NCBI GenBank assembly: GCA_024233305.1
Contig: JACKPV010000034.1
Span: forward strand, 139,829 to 203,828
Length of the DNA: 64,000 nucleotides
Reading direction: 5' to 3'
Source of the DNA: Verrucomicrobiales bacterium
GTDB lineage: Bacteria > Verrucomicrobiota > Verrucomicrobiia > Limisphaerales > J093
Shown: piece by piece, positions 26,941-37,032 of the stretch
Position numbering within the stretch: the stretch's first letter is position 1
Layout of the letters: every line of letters starts with the position of its first letter
Translations under genes and position numbers: made by a program
The notes under the pieces: model-generated
What the model was told of the DNA's origin: nothing
What the model saw: the letters and a program-made list of their open reading frames with translations, nothing else
Databases searched by the model: none

Positions 26941-28722
26941 ATGTCAGCCCGCGTTCCGCTCGCCCGCCGGTTCCTCGCTTTCGCCGGGGCCTGCCTTGCC
27001 GTGGTCCTGCTGAGCCCTCCGAAGGTGGTCGCCGCGCCGCCGAACATCATCCTCCTGATGACCGATGATCAGGGCTACGGCGATCTCTCCGTGCACGGCA
27101 ATCCCGAGCTGCGCACGCCCCACCTGGACCGGCTCCACGCCGCAAGCCTCCGGTTTACCGACTTCCATGTGGCGCCGATGTGCACGCCCACCCGCGGCCA
27201 GTTGCTGACCGGCATTGACGCGCTGCGGAACGGCGCGATGAACGTGAGCAGCGGGCGCACGCTGCTGCGGACGGAGTTCCCCACCCTGGCCACCCTGCTC
27301 CGGGCGGGTGGATATCGCACCGGCGTGTTCGGCAAATGGCACCTGGGCGACAACCACCCGTATCGACCCGAGGACCGCGGCTTCGACGAGACCCTCTGGC
27401 TGCCCTCGTCCCACACGCCGTCGGCGGCGGACTATTGGAACAACGATTACTTCGACGACGTTTACCGCCACAACGGGGTGCGCGAGGCCTTCTCGGGGTA
27501 TTGCACGGACGTCTTCTTCGAGGCCGCGAAACAGTGGATGCGGGCCTGCCACGAGCGGGGCCAGCGCTTCTTCTGTTACCTGCCCACCAATGCCCCGCAC
27601 GGACCGCTATTCGTCCCCGACCGTTACCGCGAACCCTACCGCCATCTGCCGCGGCCCCTTGCGAGCTTCTTCGGCATGATCGCCAACATCGACGAGAACG
27701 TCGGTCGGCTCGAAGCGTTCCTGCGCGAAACCGGCCTGCGCGAGGACACCTTGCTGATCTTCCTCACCGACAACGGCACCGCCACGGGCGAGACCGTCTG
27801 GAACGTCGGGATGCGCGGCAAGAAGATCAGCCTCTACGACGGCGGCCATCGGGTGCCGTTGTTCGTGCGCTGGCCGGGCGGCGGATTGCGGCCACCGGGC
27901 GACCTGCCCGACTTGACCGCAGTCCAGGATGTGGTCCCGACCGTACTCGAACTATGCGGGATTGAACCGCCCGCCGGTACGCGCTTTGACGGCGTCAGCC
28001 TGGCCGGTTTGCTGCGCGGGGAGGCGGATCGCCTGCCGGACCGGAAGCTCGTGGTGCAATTCAGTCGCATGAACCGTCCACAGCCCTGGGCCGGCGACGC
28101 CACCGTCTTGTGGAACCGGTGGCGGCTGGTGAATCACGCCGAACTGTACCACATCGGCCATGACCCGGGGCAGACCAACGACCTGGCCGCCGCGCATCCC
28201 GAGGTCGTGCAGGCCCTGCGGTCGCACTACGCTCAATGGTGGGCCGGGGTCGCCCCGCGGGTGAACGAATTCAGCCCGATCACGGTGGGCGCGGACGCCG
28301 AACCGCAGACCATGCTGACCCCCTGCGACTGGCAGGACACCTTCCTCGACCAGCAAGCCCAGATCCGCCGCGGAGAACGCAAGAACGGCGACTGGGCAAT
28401 CAACGTCGCCCGCCCCGGCGTCTACGAGTTCCAACTCCGCCGCTGGCCATACGAAGCCGACACCGCGATTGCGACCGGCCTCCCTTCGTATCAAGGCGTG
28501 GACGGAACCTATCCCGCAGGGGCGACCCTGGCAGTTGCGGCGGCGGGGCTGCGCATCGGCGACATTGAGCGAACCGCGAAGGTGCGGCCGGACGAGAAGA
28601 CAGTGACCCTGCATGTTCGCCTCCCGGCCGGTAGGACCACGTTGCGCACCTGGTTCGCCGATGAGGAGGGAGAGGAGATCTGCGGCGCCTACTACGTGTA
28701 TGCGCGTTGGACCGGGCCCTGA
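26941..28722 (+). CDS. Secreted Cys-type sulfatase
   Basis: The 593-residue protein has a signal peptide (FLAFAGACLAVVLLSPPKVVAA). The sulfatase core follows: NIILLMTDDQGYGDLS (metal Asp pair at 42-43), the formylglycine site CTPTR at 81-85, GKWHLGD and FLTDNGTATG. Residues beyond about 480 form an extra C-terminal beta domain. Formylglycine maturation would need an FGE or anSME enzyme, not seen here. It stands alone without a SusCD-like partner, divergent from the SPFH operon. The substrate is probably a sulfated polysaccharide, which cannot be read from the sequence. Confidence 0.92.
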   Translation: MSARVPLARRFLAFAGACLAVVLLSPPKVVAAPPNIILLMTDDQGYGDLSVHGNPELRTPHLDRLHAASLRFTDFHVAPMCTPTRGQLLTGIDALRNGAMNVSSGRTLLRTEFPTLATLLRAGGYRTGVFGKWHLGDNHPYRPEDRGFDETLWLPSSHTPSAADYWNNDYFDDVYRHNGVREAFSGYCTDVFFEAAKQWMRACHERGQRFFCYLPTNAPHGPLFVPDRYREPYRHLPRPLASFFGMIANIDENVGRLEAFLRETGLREDTLLIFLTDNGTATGETVWNVGMRGKKISLYDGGHRVPLFVRWPGGGLRPPGDLPDLTAVQDVVPTVLELCGIEPPAGTRFDGVSLAGLLRGEADRLPDRKLVVQFSRMNRPQPWAGDATVLWNRWRLVNHAELYHIGHDPGQTNDLAAAHPEVVQALRSHYAQWWAGVAPRVNEFSPITVGADAEPQTMLTPCDWQDTFLDQQAQIRRGERKNGDWAINVARPGVYEFQLRRWPYEADTAIATGLPSYQGVDGTYPAGATLAVAAAGLRIGDIERTAKVRPDEKTVTLHVRLPAGRTTLRTWFADEEGEEICGAYYVYARWTGP

Positions 28723-28893
28723 ATCCGTCCCCGCACGCTGCGGTCGGGAGAAGCCGCCTTCCGGTAAGAATCGGCCCAGCGCGCCGCGGGTGGGGCAAAT
28801 CGAATGAGAGGTTTACATCGTCGCGAAAGCCCGCAACCGTCCGAACCGATTCACCAGACGGAGGTGGAGTTACAGGCTAGTATCGTGTAACGG

Positions 28894-29857
28894 TCAAAAG
28901 TTCGGATAAAGGCGCTTGAGCTTGATGCGCGCGTCGGCGGTTGTGAAGCGCCAGTCGATGCGGCTGTTGCGGTTGTTCCGGTCGGCTTCCCAAGCGGCGG
29001 CCTCGCGGCGCAACGAGGCGATGTCCGGGATTCTGCGGTCGAGGCACTGGCTTTGCATGGCGCTGAGTTCGATTTCGGCGACGTTGAGCCAACTGCCGTG
29101 CTTGGGAGTGTAGTGGATTTCGAGCCGTTCGGCCAGCCGTCTGGCCTCCTGCGGGGCGAACGCCTCGTAGAGCGATGTGGGTGTTGAGATTGTCATCAGT
29201 CACCTGGTGGCTGCGGATAACGCTCGTCGACGCCTGACGAACATCGCCCAATCGGCGGTCCGCCGTTGGTAATCTCCATGCCTGCGTCCGCCCAGCGGTT
29301 CGACCTCAGGAAGATCTCGGCGACGCCGTTGCCCAGGTACAATCGGGTGGCCGCGCCGCGGCGTGGTGGACTCGCCGACCAGTTGCTGACTGTCCATACG
29401 CGGCCACAGGACGGGGTGGTAAACCTCAGCGTCCTCGGCAGGCCGCTTCGGGATCTTCAATACTCGCTCAGGTGAGGACGCATCTGGTTTTAGCGCCGCT
29501 CGTCATGGTCAGACGGCGGGGCGATCTAAGTTCCACCACCTTTTCGCCAGCAGGCGCCGTCAGCGCAGCGCCCGGGTGCGGGCAGCGGCCAGTGCTCAGG
29601 CGCGTCAGGCCAAGTGCGGCGACCGCCCTTGCGGCGAGCGCGGCTCCATCCTGCTCGACGAAGCGTTCCGGTGCTCAACCGTGCGCGCGAACCGAAGCCT
29701 TGGCAACATCGGCGACTTCACGCTCGCCCTACCGTGCGGACGGCGTGAGAGCACGGGCGTGAACGAACTTCCGGGCGTTGGTTTTGCCACTGCGGGTGAT
29801 GCCTTGGAGCATCCCGCGCTCCGCTTGGGTCAGGGTGATTCGATATCGAGGTGCCAT
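28894..29857 (-). mobile_element. Decayed IS630-family transposase
   Basis: Reading right to left, the N-terminal MAPRYRITLTQAERGML (start at 29857) is followed by pieces in different frames. These are EVADVAKASVRAHG then a stop, RFVEQDGAALAAR, AEDAEVYHPVLWPRMDSQQLVGES, and the intact C-terminal part SLYEAFAPQEARRLAERLE / YTPKHGSWLNVAEIELSAM / RFTTADARIKLKRLYPNF. At least three frame changes and internal stops make it non-functional. Imperfect inverted ends may be CTAGTATCGTGTAAC (28877-28891) and the complement of GTTACGCTAG (29895-29904), but I am not certain of them. Confidence 0.85.
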
Positions 29858-30054
29858 GCCCCCGACTAAACCGGAGGCAAGGGCGATCGAAAATGTTACG
29901 CTAGTTGTCCGTACCAAAGGTGCCCCCGGGCACCAGTTCGGTGGCCACTCTCTGCCGCCCCGATTCATGCGACAATATCAAGAGATGCCCCCTTCACAGG
30001 GAACACGCATCAGCTCCCCCGTGACAACGGGGACTGGTTCCCTCACATCGGCGA

Positions 30055-30094
30055 GGGAAAAAAGAAGCGCGGGATCGTCGTGCGATCCCGCGCT
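30055..30094 (-). terminator. Rho-independent terminator of the large secreted protein gene
   Basis: A perfect 12-bp stem (AGCGCGGGATCG at 30066-30077 with its complement at 30083-30094, 5-base loop) is followed, in the minus-strand direction, by TTCTTTTTT. It lies 20 bases past the stop at 30115. Confidence 0.88.
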
Positions 30095-30114
30095 GCGCAA
30101 GGTCTTTCAGACGC

Positions 30115-32982
30115 CTATGGATGCGCCAATCGGTAGAAACCGGCCGCGCCGGCGGGGGTGAGAGTCACCCGGTTGAAGTCTCCCTCGACGGTGGGGGTCA
30201 ATCCCGCCGGCTGCCAGTCCGCCGGGACGAGCATGGCGCTGGTCTCGATCTCGAACCCGGTCGCGCTCGCCGGCCAGGTCAGCACCAGGCTGTCCCCTTC
30301 GCGGGCGATGGACAACCCGGGCGCGTCGACCGGGCCGAGGTGGGACGAGGTCACCGCGAATGATGTGAGGTACGCAACGCCGTTGCCGCCGCGAAAGGCC
30401 ACCACGAAGGAGCCGGCGGTCGGCGAATAGCGGATGGCGTGGTAGTTCGCTCCGTTGTCGATACCGCCGGGAACGTCCGCCAGGAAATACGGAGCCCCCA
30501 GTTGGCTGGGCAGCGGCTGTCCGTCCGGCCCCAACAGCAAGCACGCATAAGCCATCGGCAGCCCGACGGCGCTGTCGCGGGCATTCATGCCGACCGCGAA
30601 CACACCCGCCACCGGATCCACGGCCAGCTGCGGATGCTGGTGGCTGAACGGATTGCCGTCCGCGCCATCCAGGTAGGGCACTTCCGGGCGCGCCATGGTG
30701 AACGCATACCCGGGCGCGTCACCGATGGCGGTGAAGGACAGATCGCCCATCGAGGTGCCGTTGCCGGCGTCATAGGCGGTGATCAGTTCGCCATTGAACG
30801 GATTCACCACGGCGGACGGATGCCCTTCCGCCCGGCCCTCGGGCAGACCGTCGCCCAACGGTTGCTCGGTCCGCACGACGAGCTGCCCCTGCCCATCCGG
30901 CGCGGTGTCGACAATCGAGCCCACGATCCGGTTGCTCAGGGTTCCGGTCGATCCATTCGAGTTGTCCGTGTTCGAGATGTAGATGAAGGCATCGCGCACG
31001 GGATCGTAAAGGACGTCGGGATCATCCTCGTCGCCGATGGCCTGCAGCAGGTCCAACCGCGTGTGCGGGGGCGTCAGCAAGGTCCCGGTCTGACTGTAGA
31101 GAGCGCCCACAGTGCCTTCGCCTTCGCCCGTGGCCTTGCGCTCGCCCGCCACCAGGATGTTCCCGTTGCCCGCGCTGACCGCCACGGCGACATCGTCGTA
31201 GGACTCGTCGGAATCGGGTTCGTGTACCCAGGCCTTCGCCAGCGGAGTTTGGCCCCCGGCGCCGGCGGGGTTCACCAGCCCCACCATCATGACGTCCTTG
31301 CCCAGCGAGTTGTAGGCGCGGGCGTTGCTGACCACCACGTACTGGCCGGAAACCGGATTGTACTTCGCATCGCACCGGCTCAAGCTGCCAACGTCGCTGC
31401 CGAAAATGATGAACGGCTCACCCGTCGGTTCGAGCGTGATCGCGTCGTAGAACCGCCCCATCATCGCCGAAGTCGCGAACTGCTGGCTGATCGGATCGAT
31501 GAATCCCCCCTGATTCTGGCTGTCGATGTAGGTCACGAGCAACTCGGGCGCGGCCGTGCTGGCCGCCACGGCGACCTCGGCGGCGGGAATACCTTCGCCG
31601 GAGACCACGACCGCCGGCAGGCTGCGCAGACGCGGGCCGGCCGGGGGCGCGAGCGGTTCGGCAAAATCCACCCAGGCCACATAGAAATCCACATCGGCCA
31701 GCTCGGCATTCGTGTCGGAGACGGTCTTGCGCGCCTGGATGACGAACTTGCCGTTGCTGAACTGGTAGCTGAGAAACGCCCGCGTGGCGACCGGATCGAA
31801 GGTGCCGGGTTCGTAGGCGGCCGCTTGCAGGAGCAGGGTGCCGTCCGAAGCCGTCTTGCCGGGGACCGTCAACTCGTAGGTGCCGGTGGTCGTCCGCGCG
31901 ATGGTGAACTCGCCCGCCGCCTTCCGCTTGGTTCCGTTCGCCCCGTTGATATGGCCTCCGATCAGACCCACGGCATCGAACGGCACATAGACGAACTCGA
32001 ACTCCGACTGATCGCCACCCACCACCGCCTCGACGAACGGATCGGGAATGGCCGAATCCTCGCGGATGGTCACGAGCCAGCCTGTGCCATCCTCAAACGG
32101 CGCCACGCCAACGAGGTTGACGTCGCTGCTGCCGTCGGAAGAGGTGGTGAAGAGCATGCCGTCCTCCAGGGAATCCACCCCCGGCAGACGCAGTTCCGCC
32201 TGGCCGCCATACGTGGCGCTGCCCGGCGGAAACTCCGGCCAGCGGATCAGGCCCGCGCTCAACCCGGCCGCGTGCGTGTTGGCGCCCCGCCACGCGGATT
32301 CCCCGGCCGAACCCGGACCGGCCACGTCGCCGGCCAACCACCCCTGGTCATAAGGAAACCAGGCAACCGAGTAACTGAAGTTCGCCTCGGGACTGGACCC
32401 GTGGGTTCCCGCCCGCCCGGTGTTCACGTCCACATCCCCGCCGCCGAAACTGCCGTCGACCATACTGTAGCCCGGCCCCGAGGAGGAGAGGGAAAGGGCC
32501 ACGGTCGGATAGAACGGGCCTTCCCCGTCGCCCCAGTCAATCGGGCCGTTTTGCCGGGCGGTCGGGATGATGACGCCCAGCGCGGGCGTGGGCCGCCAGG
32601 CCTGGCTTGCCGCGATCCCGGGCGAATTGTCGCCGAATTCGATGAAGCCCTGGTTCAGGTTGCCCAGGGCGGCTGCGGGATCGCCGGGGGAGAGCCGCAT
32701 GGCGAAGTCGCCCCGGTTGTAACGGTTGCAACTCCAGGCGATGGGCCCCTGACCGTCGAAACCGGTAACCTCGACGCTGCTGTTGAAGACGCTACTGCCC
32801 CGGGCCACGACGTTGACCGCTGAAACCGAGGTGTTGGGAAAGGCGCCGGGAGCGCCGCCGCCCTCGGGCACCTGGGGTTCGGGGCCGGAAGGCGCGGCCA
32901 ATACGACCGGCGCCAGGAACAGCCCCGCCAGCCGGAGCGGCCGGCGGGACCCGAGACAATGAGACAGGATGTTTGTTTTCAT
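30115..32982 (-). CDS. Large secreted protein of unknown function with verrucomicrobial C-terminal beta domain
   Basis: The 955-residue protein begins with a signal peptide (LRLAGLFLAPVVLAAPSG after MKTNILS). The mature part is rich in Gly, Ser, Asp and Ala with no transmembrane segment. The middle contains repeated beta-propeller-like phrases such as KYNPVSGQYVVVSNARAY, VLYDPVRDAFIYISN and YSPTAGSFVVAFRG, suggesting WD-like or integrin-like repeats. The last 70 residues (LVLTWPASATGFEIETS through FYRLAHP) match the Fn3-like ending common to secreted Verrucomicrobia proteins. No PEP-CTERM signal is present. I chose the ATG at 32982 because it yields the signal peptide; the frame is open far upstream. 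Confidence 0.8.
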   Translation of the reverse strand: MKTNILSHCLGSRRPLRLAGLFLAPVVLAAPSGPEPQVPEGGGAPGAFPNTSVSAVNVVARGSSVFNSSVEVTGFDGQGPIAWSCNRYNRGDFAMRLSPGDPAAALGNLNQGFIEFGDNSPGIAASQAWRPTPALGVIIPTARQNGPIDWGDGEGPFYPTVALSLSSSGPGYSMVDGSFGGGDVDVNTGRAGTHGSSPEANFSYSVAWFPYDQGWLAGDVAGPGSAGESAWRGANTHAAGLSAGLIRWPEFPPGSATYGGQAELRLPGVDSLEDGMLFTTSSDGSSDVNLVGVAPFEDGTGWLVTIREDSAIPDPFVEAVVGGDQSEFEFVYVPFDAVGLIGGHINGANGTKRKAAGEFTIARTTTGTYELTVPGKTASDGTLLLQAAAYEPGTFDPVATRAFLSYQFSNGKFVIQARKTVSDTNAELADVDFYVAWVDFAEPLAPPAGPRLRSLPAVVVSGEGIPAAEVAVAASTAAPELLVTYIDSQNQGGFIDPISQQFATSAMMGRFYDAITLEPTGEPFIIFGSDVGSLSRCDAKYNPVSGQYVVVSNARAYNSLGKDVMMVGLVNPAGAGGQTPLAKAWVHEPDSDESYDDVAVAVSAGNGNILVAGERKATGEGEGTVGALYSQTGTLLTPPHTRLDLLQAIGDEDDPDVLYDPVRDAFIYISNTDNSNGSTGTLSNRIVGSIVDTAPDGQGQLVVRTEQPLGDGLPEGRAEGHPSAVVNPFNGELITAYDAGNGTSMGDLSFTAIGDAPGYAFTMARPEVPYLDGADGNPFSHQHPQLAVDPVAGVFAVGMNARDSAVGLPMAYACLLLGPDGQPLPSQLGAPYFLADVPGGIDNGANYHAIRYSPTAGSFVVAFRGGNGVAYLTSFAVTSSHLGPVDAPGLSIAREGDSLVLTWPASATGFEIETSAMLVPADWQPAGLTPTVEGDFNRVTLTPAGAAGFYRLAHP

Positions 32983-33180
32983 ACGGGAAGCGCTTGCTGA
33001 TACCATCATCACGAACATGCGGCTACGCTGCGGACAATGCTTCCCCGCCCGGCGCGGGTCAAGGCGGCTTGCGGTCTTTTCGGGTGTTGGGCCGGGCCGC
33101 CCGCCGTCCGGTTCTCCCCCGGAAAGGCGGGCGGACCGGTGGCCGTCCGAACCTGCCGTAATCCGCGAGCCCGCCGCTTT

Positions 33181-34203
33181 ATGAACGACGCCCTGAAATC
33201 CGAGACCCGCCGCCTCGAGCAATCGTGGGACCGGCACGACGAGCGTTGGCTGCAAGACTACCTGGTCGGCAGCGTAGAGGATCCGCGGCTGAACGTGCAG
33301 AGTGTGCTCACCCGTCACTTCCTGATCGAGGCGGCGACCGGTCTTCGCTGGGCCGGCCTGATGGAAGCGGAACTCCGCTTTGCGATCTGTCTCACCTGGC
33401 TCGTCAAACAGATCGAACTGGGCGCCGGCCCGGAGGATTTCGCTGCCATCCGCCATGCGCTCGCCAGGGGCGCGGACAACGCGGAGGGCACCCCGCTGCC
33501 GGTCTATCTGACGCCGACCCGCGCCGGCTTGCCCGCCGACCTGCCCGGCCTGCGGGTGCCGGACTACCTCGAGCCGTTGTTGGGCTGGCTGGCCGAACAA
33601 CCCAATCCCGGCCTTGCCCGGGCTCCCGGCACCGGCGCATTCGCAGCCCTCTGGAGACGGCAGCTGGCTTCCCGTCCGACAGACCGGCTGCGCGTGCTGG
33701 AAGCGGCCTGCGGCTCCGCCAACGACTTTCGGGCCATGGTCGATTGCGGTCTCGCGGATTGGCTCGACTATCGCGGCTTCGACCTTTGCGCGAAAAACGT
33801 CGCCAATGCCCGCCGCCTTTTCCCGGAGGCCCGGTTCGAGATCGCCAACGTCTTCGCCATCCCGGCGGAAGACCGCGCCCATGACTTCGTGTTCACTCAC
33901 GACCTCCTCGAACACCTTTCCCCCGAAGGACGGCGGCAGGCGCTCCGCGAGTTGTGCCGGGTCACGCGTCGGGCGCTGAGCATCGGCTGTTTCAACATGC
34001 ACGAGGAGGCCGCCTCGATCATCCGTCCCGTCGAGAACTACCACTGGAACACGCTCAGCGTGGCGGAGGTGCGCGCCGAAATCGAAGCGCACGGATTGCG
34101 CGTTCAGGTCATCAACATCGCCGCGTTTCTCGAGGCGGCCTTTGGCTGCACGGACACCCACAACCGGAAGGCGTATACGCTGCGCGGCTACCGGGATCCG
34201 TAG
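33181..34203 (+). CDS. Class I SAM-dependent methyltransferase
   Basis: The 340-residue protein has a helical N-terminal half (about 1-165). A Rossmann methyltransferase domain follows: VLEAACGSANDFRAM (motif I), DYRGFDLCAKNVANARRLFP, DFVFTHDLLEHLSPEGRRQ and SIGCFNMHEEAA. The substrate is unknown; many such proteins act in cell-surface polysaccharide synthesis, and the polysaccharide locus begins just downstream on the other strand. Open frame upstream to 33037 lacks similarity, so the ATG at 33181 was chosen. Confidence 0.8.
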   Translation: MNDALKSETRRLEQSWDRHDERWLQDYLVGSVEDPRLNVQSVLTRHFLIEAATGLRWAGLMEAELRFAICLTWLVKQIELGAGPEDFAAIRHALARGADNAEGTPLPVYLTPTRAGLPADLPGLRVPDYLEPLLGWLAEQPNPGLARAPGTGAFAALWRRQLASRPTDRLRVLEAACGSANDFRAMVDCGLADWLDYRGFDLCAKNVANARRLFPEARFEIANVFAIPAEDRAHDFVFTHDLLEHLSPEGRRQALRELCRVTRRALSIGCFNMHEEAASIIRPVENYHWNTLSVAEVRAEIEAHGLRVQVINIAAFLEAAFGCTDTHNRKAYTLRGYRDP

Positions 34204-34227
34204 CCCCGCACCGGCCGCGTACACGCA

Positions 34228-34257
34228 AAAGCCGCCTCCCTTGGTGGAGGCGGCTTT
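34228..34257. terminator. Bidirectional hairpin terminator
   Basis: A perfect 12-bp stem (AAAGCCGCCTCC at 34228-34239 with its complement at 34246-34257) with a 6-base loop lies between the convergent methyltransferase (ends 34203) and dehydratase (ends 34324) genes. The stem is flanked by A-rich and T-rich arms, so it can work in both directions. Confidence 0.85.
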
Positions 34258-34323
34258 CGCCGGCGGCGGGACTGCGGTTGTCCGGGCTGGACCGCGACGT
34301 CCTCGAAGCGCTGTCCCGGTGGC

Positions 34324-36195
34324 TCAAACGAGGTAGGGCTGGTACTCGGGGACCGCTTCCTTCAACATCATCTTCAACTTGTTGCGCTCGGCGGTATGCA
34401 ACTGGTCCGCCAGCAGGTCCAGAAACGCCCGCACTTCCTCGATCCGGCGCGGTTGGGAGACGAACCGCATGATCTTCGGGTGATGCGTGTCGGCCATGTT
34501 CTCCCCGTGATGGCTGATTTCCTCGAACAGTTTCTCGCCGGGGCGCAGGCCCACGAACTCGATCTCGATGTCAACGTCCGGCCGCAGACCGGAGAGTTCG
34601 ATGAGCTGACGCGCCAGATCCACGATCTTGACCGGTTTGCCCATGTCGAGGACGAAGATCTCGCCGCCCTCGCCCTGGGCCGCACTCTGGAGCACGAGGC
34701 CGACGGCTTCGGGAATGGTCATGAAATACCGCGTCACCTCCGGATGGGTCACCTTGACGGGGCCCCCGGCGGCAATCTGACGGTTGAAGATGGGAATGAC
34801 GCTGCCGGATGAACCGAGCACATTGCCGAAACGCACGGCCATCAGCTTCGTTTTCGTCGCGTTCGCCGCGTACAACGCCTGCAAGTAGATCTCCGCCAGC
34901 CGCTTGGACGCCCCCATGACGTTCGTCGGATTGATGGCCTTGTCCGTCGAGATGAGGACGAAGCGTTCGACCCCGTGTTCGACCGCCAGATCCGCCAGGC
35001 CGGCGGTGCCGAAGCTGTTGTTCTTGAGGGCCTCGCTCGGCTGACTTTCCATCATCGGCACATGCTTGTGGGCGGCCGCATGGAAGACCTCCTGCGGTTT
35101 GAAGCGATCGAAGATGTACTGCATCCGGGGCCGGTCAAGGATGTCCGCCACCAACGGGAGAATCGTGCCGCCGTGGCCGGATTGCACGAGTTCCTGCTCG
35201 ATCGCAAAGATCTGCACCTCCGACTGTTCGACGAGCAACAGCCGCTGCGGGCTGAAGGCCGCGATCTGCCGGCACAGCTCGCTGCCGATGCTGCCCCCGG
35301 CGCCGGTGACCATCACCACCTTGCCGCGCAGGATTTCGCGGATGTTCTCGGTCTCGATCTCGACCGCTTCGCGCCCCAGGAGGTCCTGAATCTCGATGGG
35401 CCGCAACTGACTGACCCGGACCTTGCCCGTGGCGAGCTGGTCCATGGAAGGAACGCTCTGGAACTTCAGGTGGCACTCCTGCAGCAATTGCACCAGCTCC
35501 GCCAGGCGCTTCGCGGGCGCCGAGGGCATGGCGATGATCACCTCCTCCACCCGCCACTCGGGTCGCGGACGGCGCAGCAGCTCGGGCGGGCCAAGGACCG
35601 GCACGCCATGCACCTGGGAACGCCACTTGCCCGGATCGTCATCGAGAAACACCACCGGATGCAGCCCCAGCCCCCGCTTGGAACGGAGATCGCGCGCCAG
35701 GCTGGCGCCGACATCCCCGGCGCCGAGGATCGCCACCCGGCGGGCGCGTTCCCCGTCCCGGATCGAAGGGGCCAGGTATCGCTCCCGCAGGATCCGAAAC
35801 GCGAGTCGCACGGCGGTGATCCCGGCCGTGGTCAGGATGAAGTTGATCAACAGCACCCCCCGCGGCGGATGCACCACGTTGGTCGGAAGGAACCGGATCA
35901 GATACAGGACAACCGACGCCGATCCCATGGCCATCACCACGCGCTGGAAATCCGGGATGCTGAAATAGCCCAGCAGCCCGGCGAACTGCCCGAACAACGC
36001 CAGCAAAGCGAAGCGCAGGGGCAGTTCCCAGAGCCAGCCCACGGCCAGCTGCTCCCGCAGCGGATCGGGTACGTCGAAGTCAAAACGCAGTAGGTAGGCC
36101 AGGGTATGGCTCGCCCAGAGCACAACCGTGTATGCTCCGCCCAAGGCAACCAACCGGTGCCAGGATACTCGGGGGAATCGACTCATCTCGGACAC
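34324..36195 (-). CDS. Nucleoside-diphosphate-sugar 4,6-dehydratase (WbpM/PglF/CapD family)
   Basis: The 623-residue membrane enzyme has four N-terminal helices (about 12-135) and a first Rossmann domain with VAILGAGDVGASLAR (about 154-168). The catalytic domain has VMVTGAGGSIGSELCRQI (about residue 300), VFHAAAHKHVPMME, the LISTDKAINPTNVMGASKR active-site segment and VRFGNVLGSSGSVIP. Family members remove water from UDP-GlcNAc to give the 4-keto-6-deoxy sugar, the first step to bacillosamine or QuiNAc. Together with the DegT, PglD-like and PglC-like genes of this locus it suggests a diamino-sugar initiator. It is the 3'-most gene of the polysaccharide locus. Confidence 0.92.
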   Translation of the reverse strand: MSEMSRFPRVSWHRLVALGGAYTVVLWASHTLAYLLRFDFDVPDPLREQLAVGWLWELPLRFALLALFGQFAGLLGYFSIPDFQRVVMAMGSASVVLYLIRFLPTNVVHPPRGVLLINFILTTAGITAVRLAFRILRERYLAPSIRDGERARRVAILGAGDVGASLARDLRSKRGLGLHPVVFLDDDPGKWRSQVHGVPVLGPPELLRRPRPEWRVEEVIIAMPSAPAKRLAELVQLLQECHLKFQSVPSMDQLATGKVRVSQLRPIEIQDLLGREAVEIETENIREILRGKVVMVTGAGGSIGSELCRQIAAFSPQRLLLVEQSEVQIFAIEQELVQSGHGGTILPLVADILDRPRMQYIFDRFKPQEVFHAAAHKHVPMMESQPSEALKNNSFGTAGLADLAVEHGVERFVLISTDKAINPTNVMGASKRLAEIYLQALYAANATKTKLMAVRFGNVLGSSGSVIPIFNRQIAAGGPVKVTHPEVTRYFMTIPEAVGLVLQSAAQGEGGEIFVLDMGKPVKIVDLARQLIELSGLRPDVDIEIEFVGLRPGEKLFEEISHHGENMADTHHPKIMRFVSQPRRIEEVRAFLDLLADQLHTAERNKLKMMLKEAVPEYQPYLV

Positions 36196-36407
36196 ATTCT
36201 GCCCGGTGCCGAACCGGATTGCGAGACCGTCTGTACTGCCGCGGTTGTGCCCGGTCTTCCTAGAAGCGGCTGCCAGTGACTCGCTCTACTTGTGAAGCCG
36301 CATATCATTCGACGTACATACCTTGTCCATGCTCACTCCCGCGCCGGCAACACTGTTCACCGGGAGCACCTCGATCAGCGCGCCGCCTGCCGGCCCCCCT
36401 TCAAAGA

Positions 36408-37031
36408 TCATCGGTCCTGTGGCGGGCATCCCTGGGTCGTCTTGGCGCCCATGAACTCGGGCATGGTGGCTTCCCCCGGAGCGGAAACCCCCTCCCGTTT
36501 GAGCACTTTTAGAATCGTCAGCCCCAGAATGCGTAGATCCAGCCAAACCGTCTGGTGCTGCACATACCAAAGGTCCAGGGCGAATCGCTCCTCCCACGTA
36601 ATCGCATTGCGCCCCCGAACTTGCGCCCACCCGGTCAAGCCCGGTCGCACCTCGTGTCGCCGCGCCTGTTCCGCTGTGTACCTGCCCAGATACTGCATCA
36701 ACAACGGGCGCGGTCCGACCAGACTCATTTCGCCCCGCAGGATGTTGATCACTTCGGGCAACTCGTCCAGCGAGCTCGCGCGCAACCAGCAACCGAACGC
36801 CGTCAACCGCTGCGCGTCGGGCAGGGGGGTCCCGGTCCCATCCCGCGTGTCCGCCATCGTCCGGAACTTAAGCAACTGGAAGGGCCGACCATATCGCCCC
36901 GGACGGGCTTGACGAAAGAGGACGGGCCGCCCCAGCCTCAAGCGAACCACAAGCCCGACGACAACAAGGAGCGGCAGCCAAGCCGGCGCGGTTACCAGCA
37001 CGAAGGCGACGTCGAACAGACGTTTTACCAT
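36408..37031 (-). CDS. Small monotopic phosphoglycosyltransferase (PglC-like sugar transferase)
   Basis: The 207-residue protein has one N-terminal re-entrant hydrophobic helix (about 5-28), a basic RLGRPVLFRQ segment, FQLLKFRTM, the catalytic Asp89-Glu90 dyad in SSLDELPEVINILRGEMSLVGPRP and GLTGWAQVRGRN. At this length it is the minimal PglC type rather than the long WcaJ/WbaP type. It would transfer a sugar phosphate to undecaprenyl phosphate and so start the repeat unit. It begins one base before the end of the exosortase gene, coupling lipid-linked assembly with the sorting machinery. Confidence 0.92.
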   Translation of the reverse strand: MVKRLFDVAFVLVTAPAWLPLLVVVGLVVRLRLGRPVLFRQARPGRYGRPFQLLKFRTMADTRDGTGTPLPDAQRLTAFGCWLRASSLDELPEVINILRGEMSLVGPRPLLMQYLGRYTAEQARRHEVRPGLTGWAQVRGRNAITWEERFALDLWYVQHQTVWLDLRILGLTILKVLKREGVSAPGEATMPEFMGAKTTQGCPPQDR

Positions 37032-37032
37032 G

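Noticed and set aside
30439..32823. Plus-strand open frame of about 794 codons
   Set aside because: Antisense to the secreted protein, which has a signal peptide, a domain ending and its own terminator.
32983..33010. AAGCGCTT palindrome near the start of the secreted protein gene, resembling LacI-type operators
   Set aside because: Only an 8-bp core is symmetrical, too short to claim; no regulator gene is nearby.
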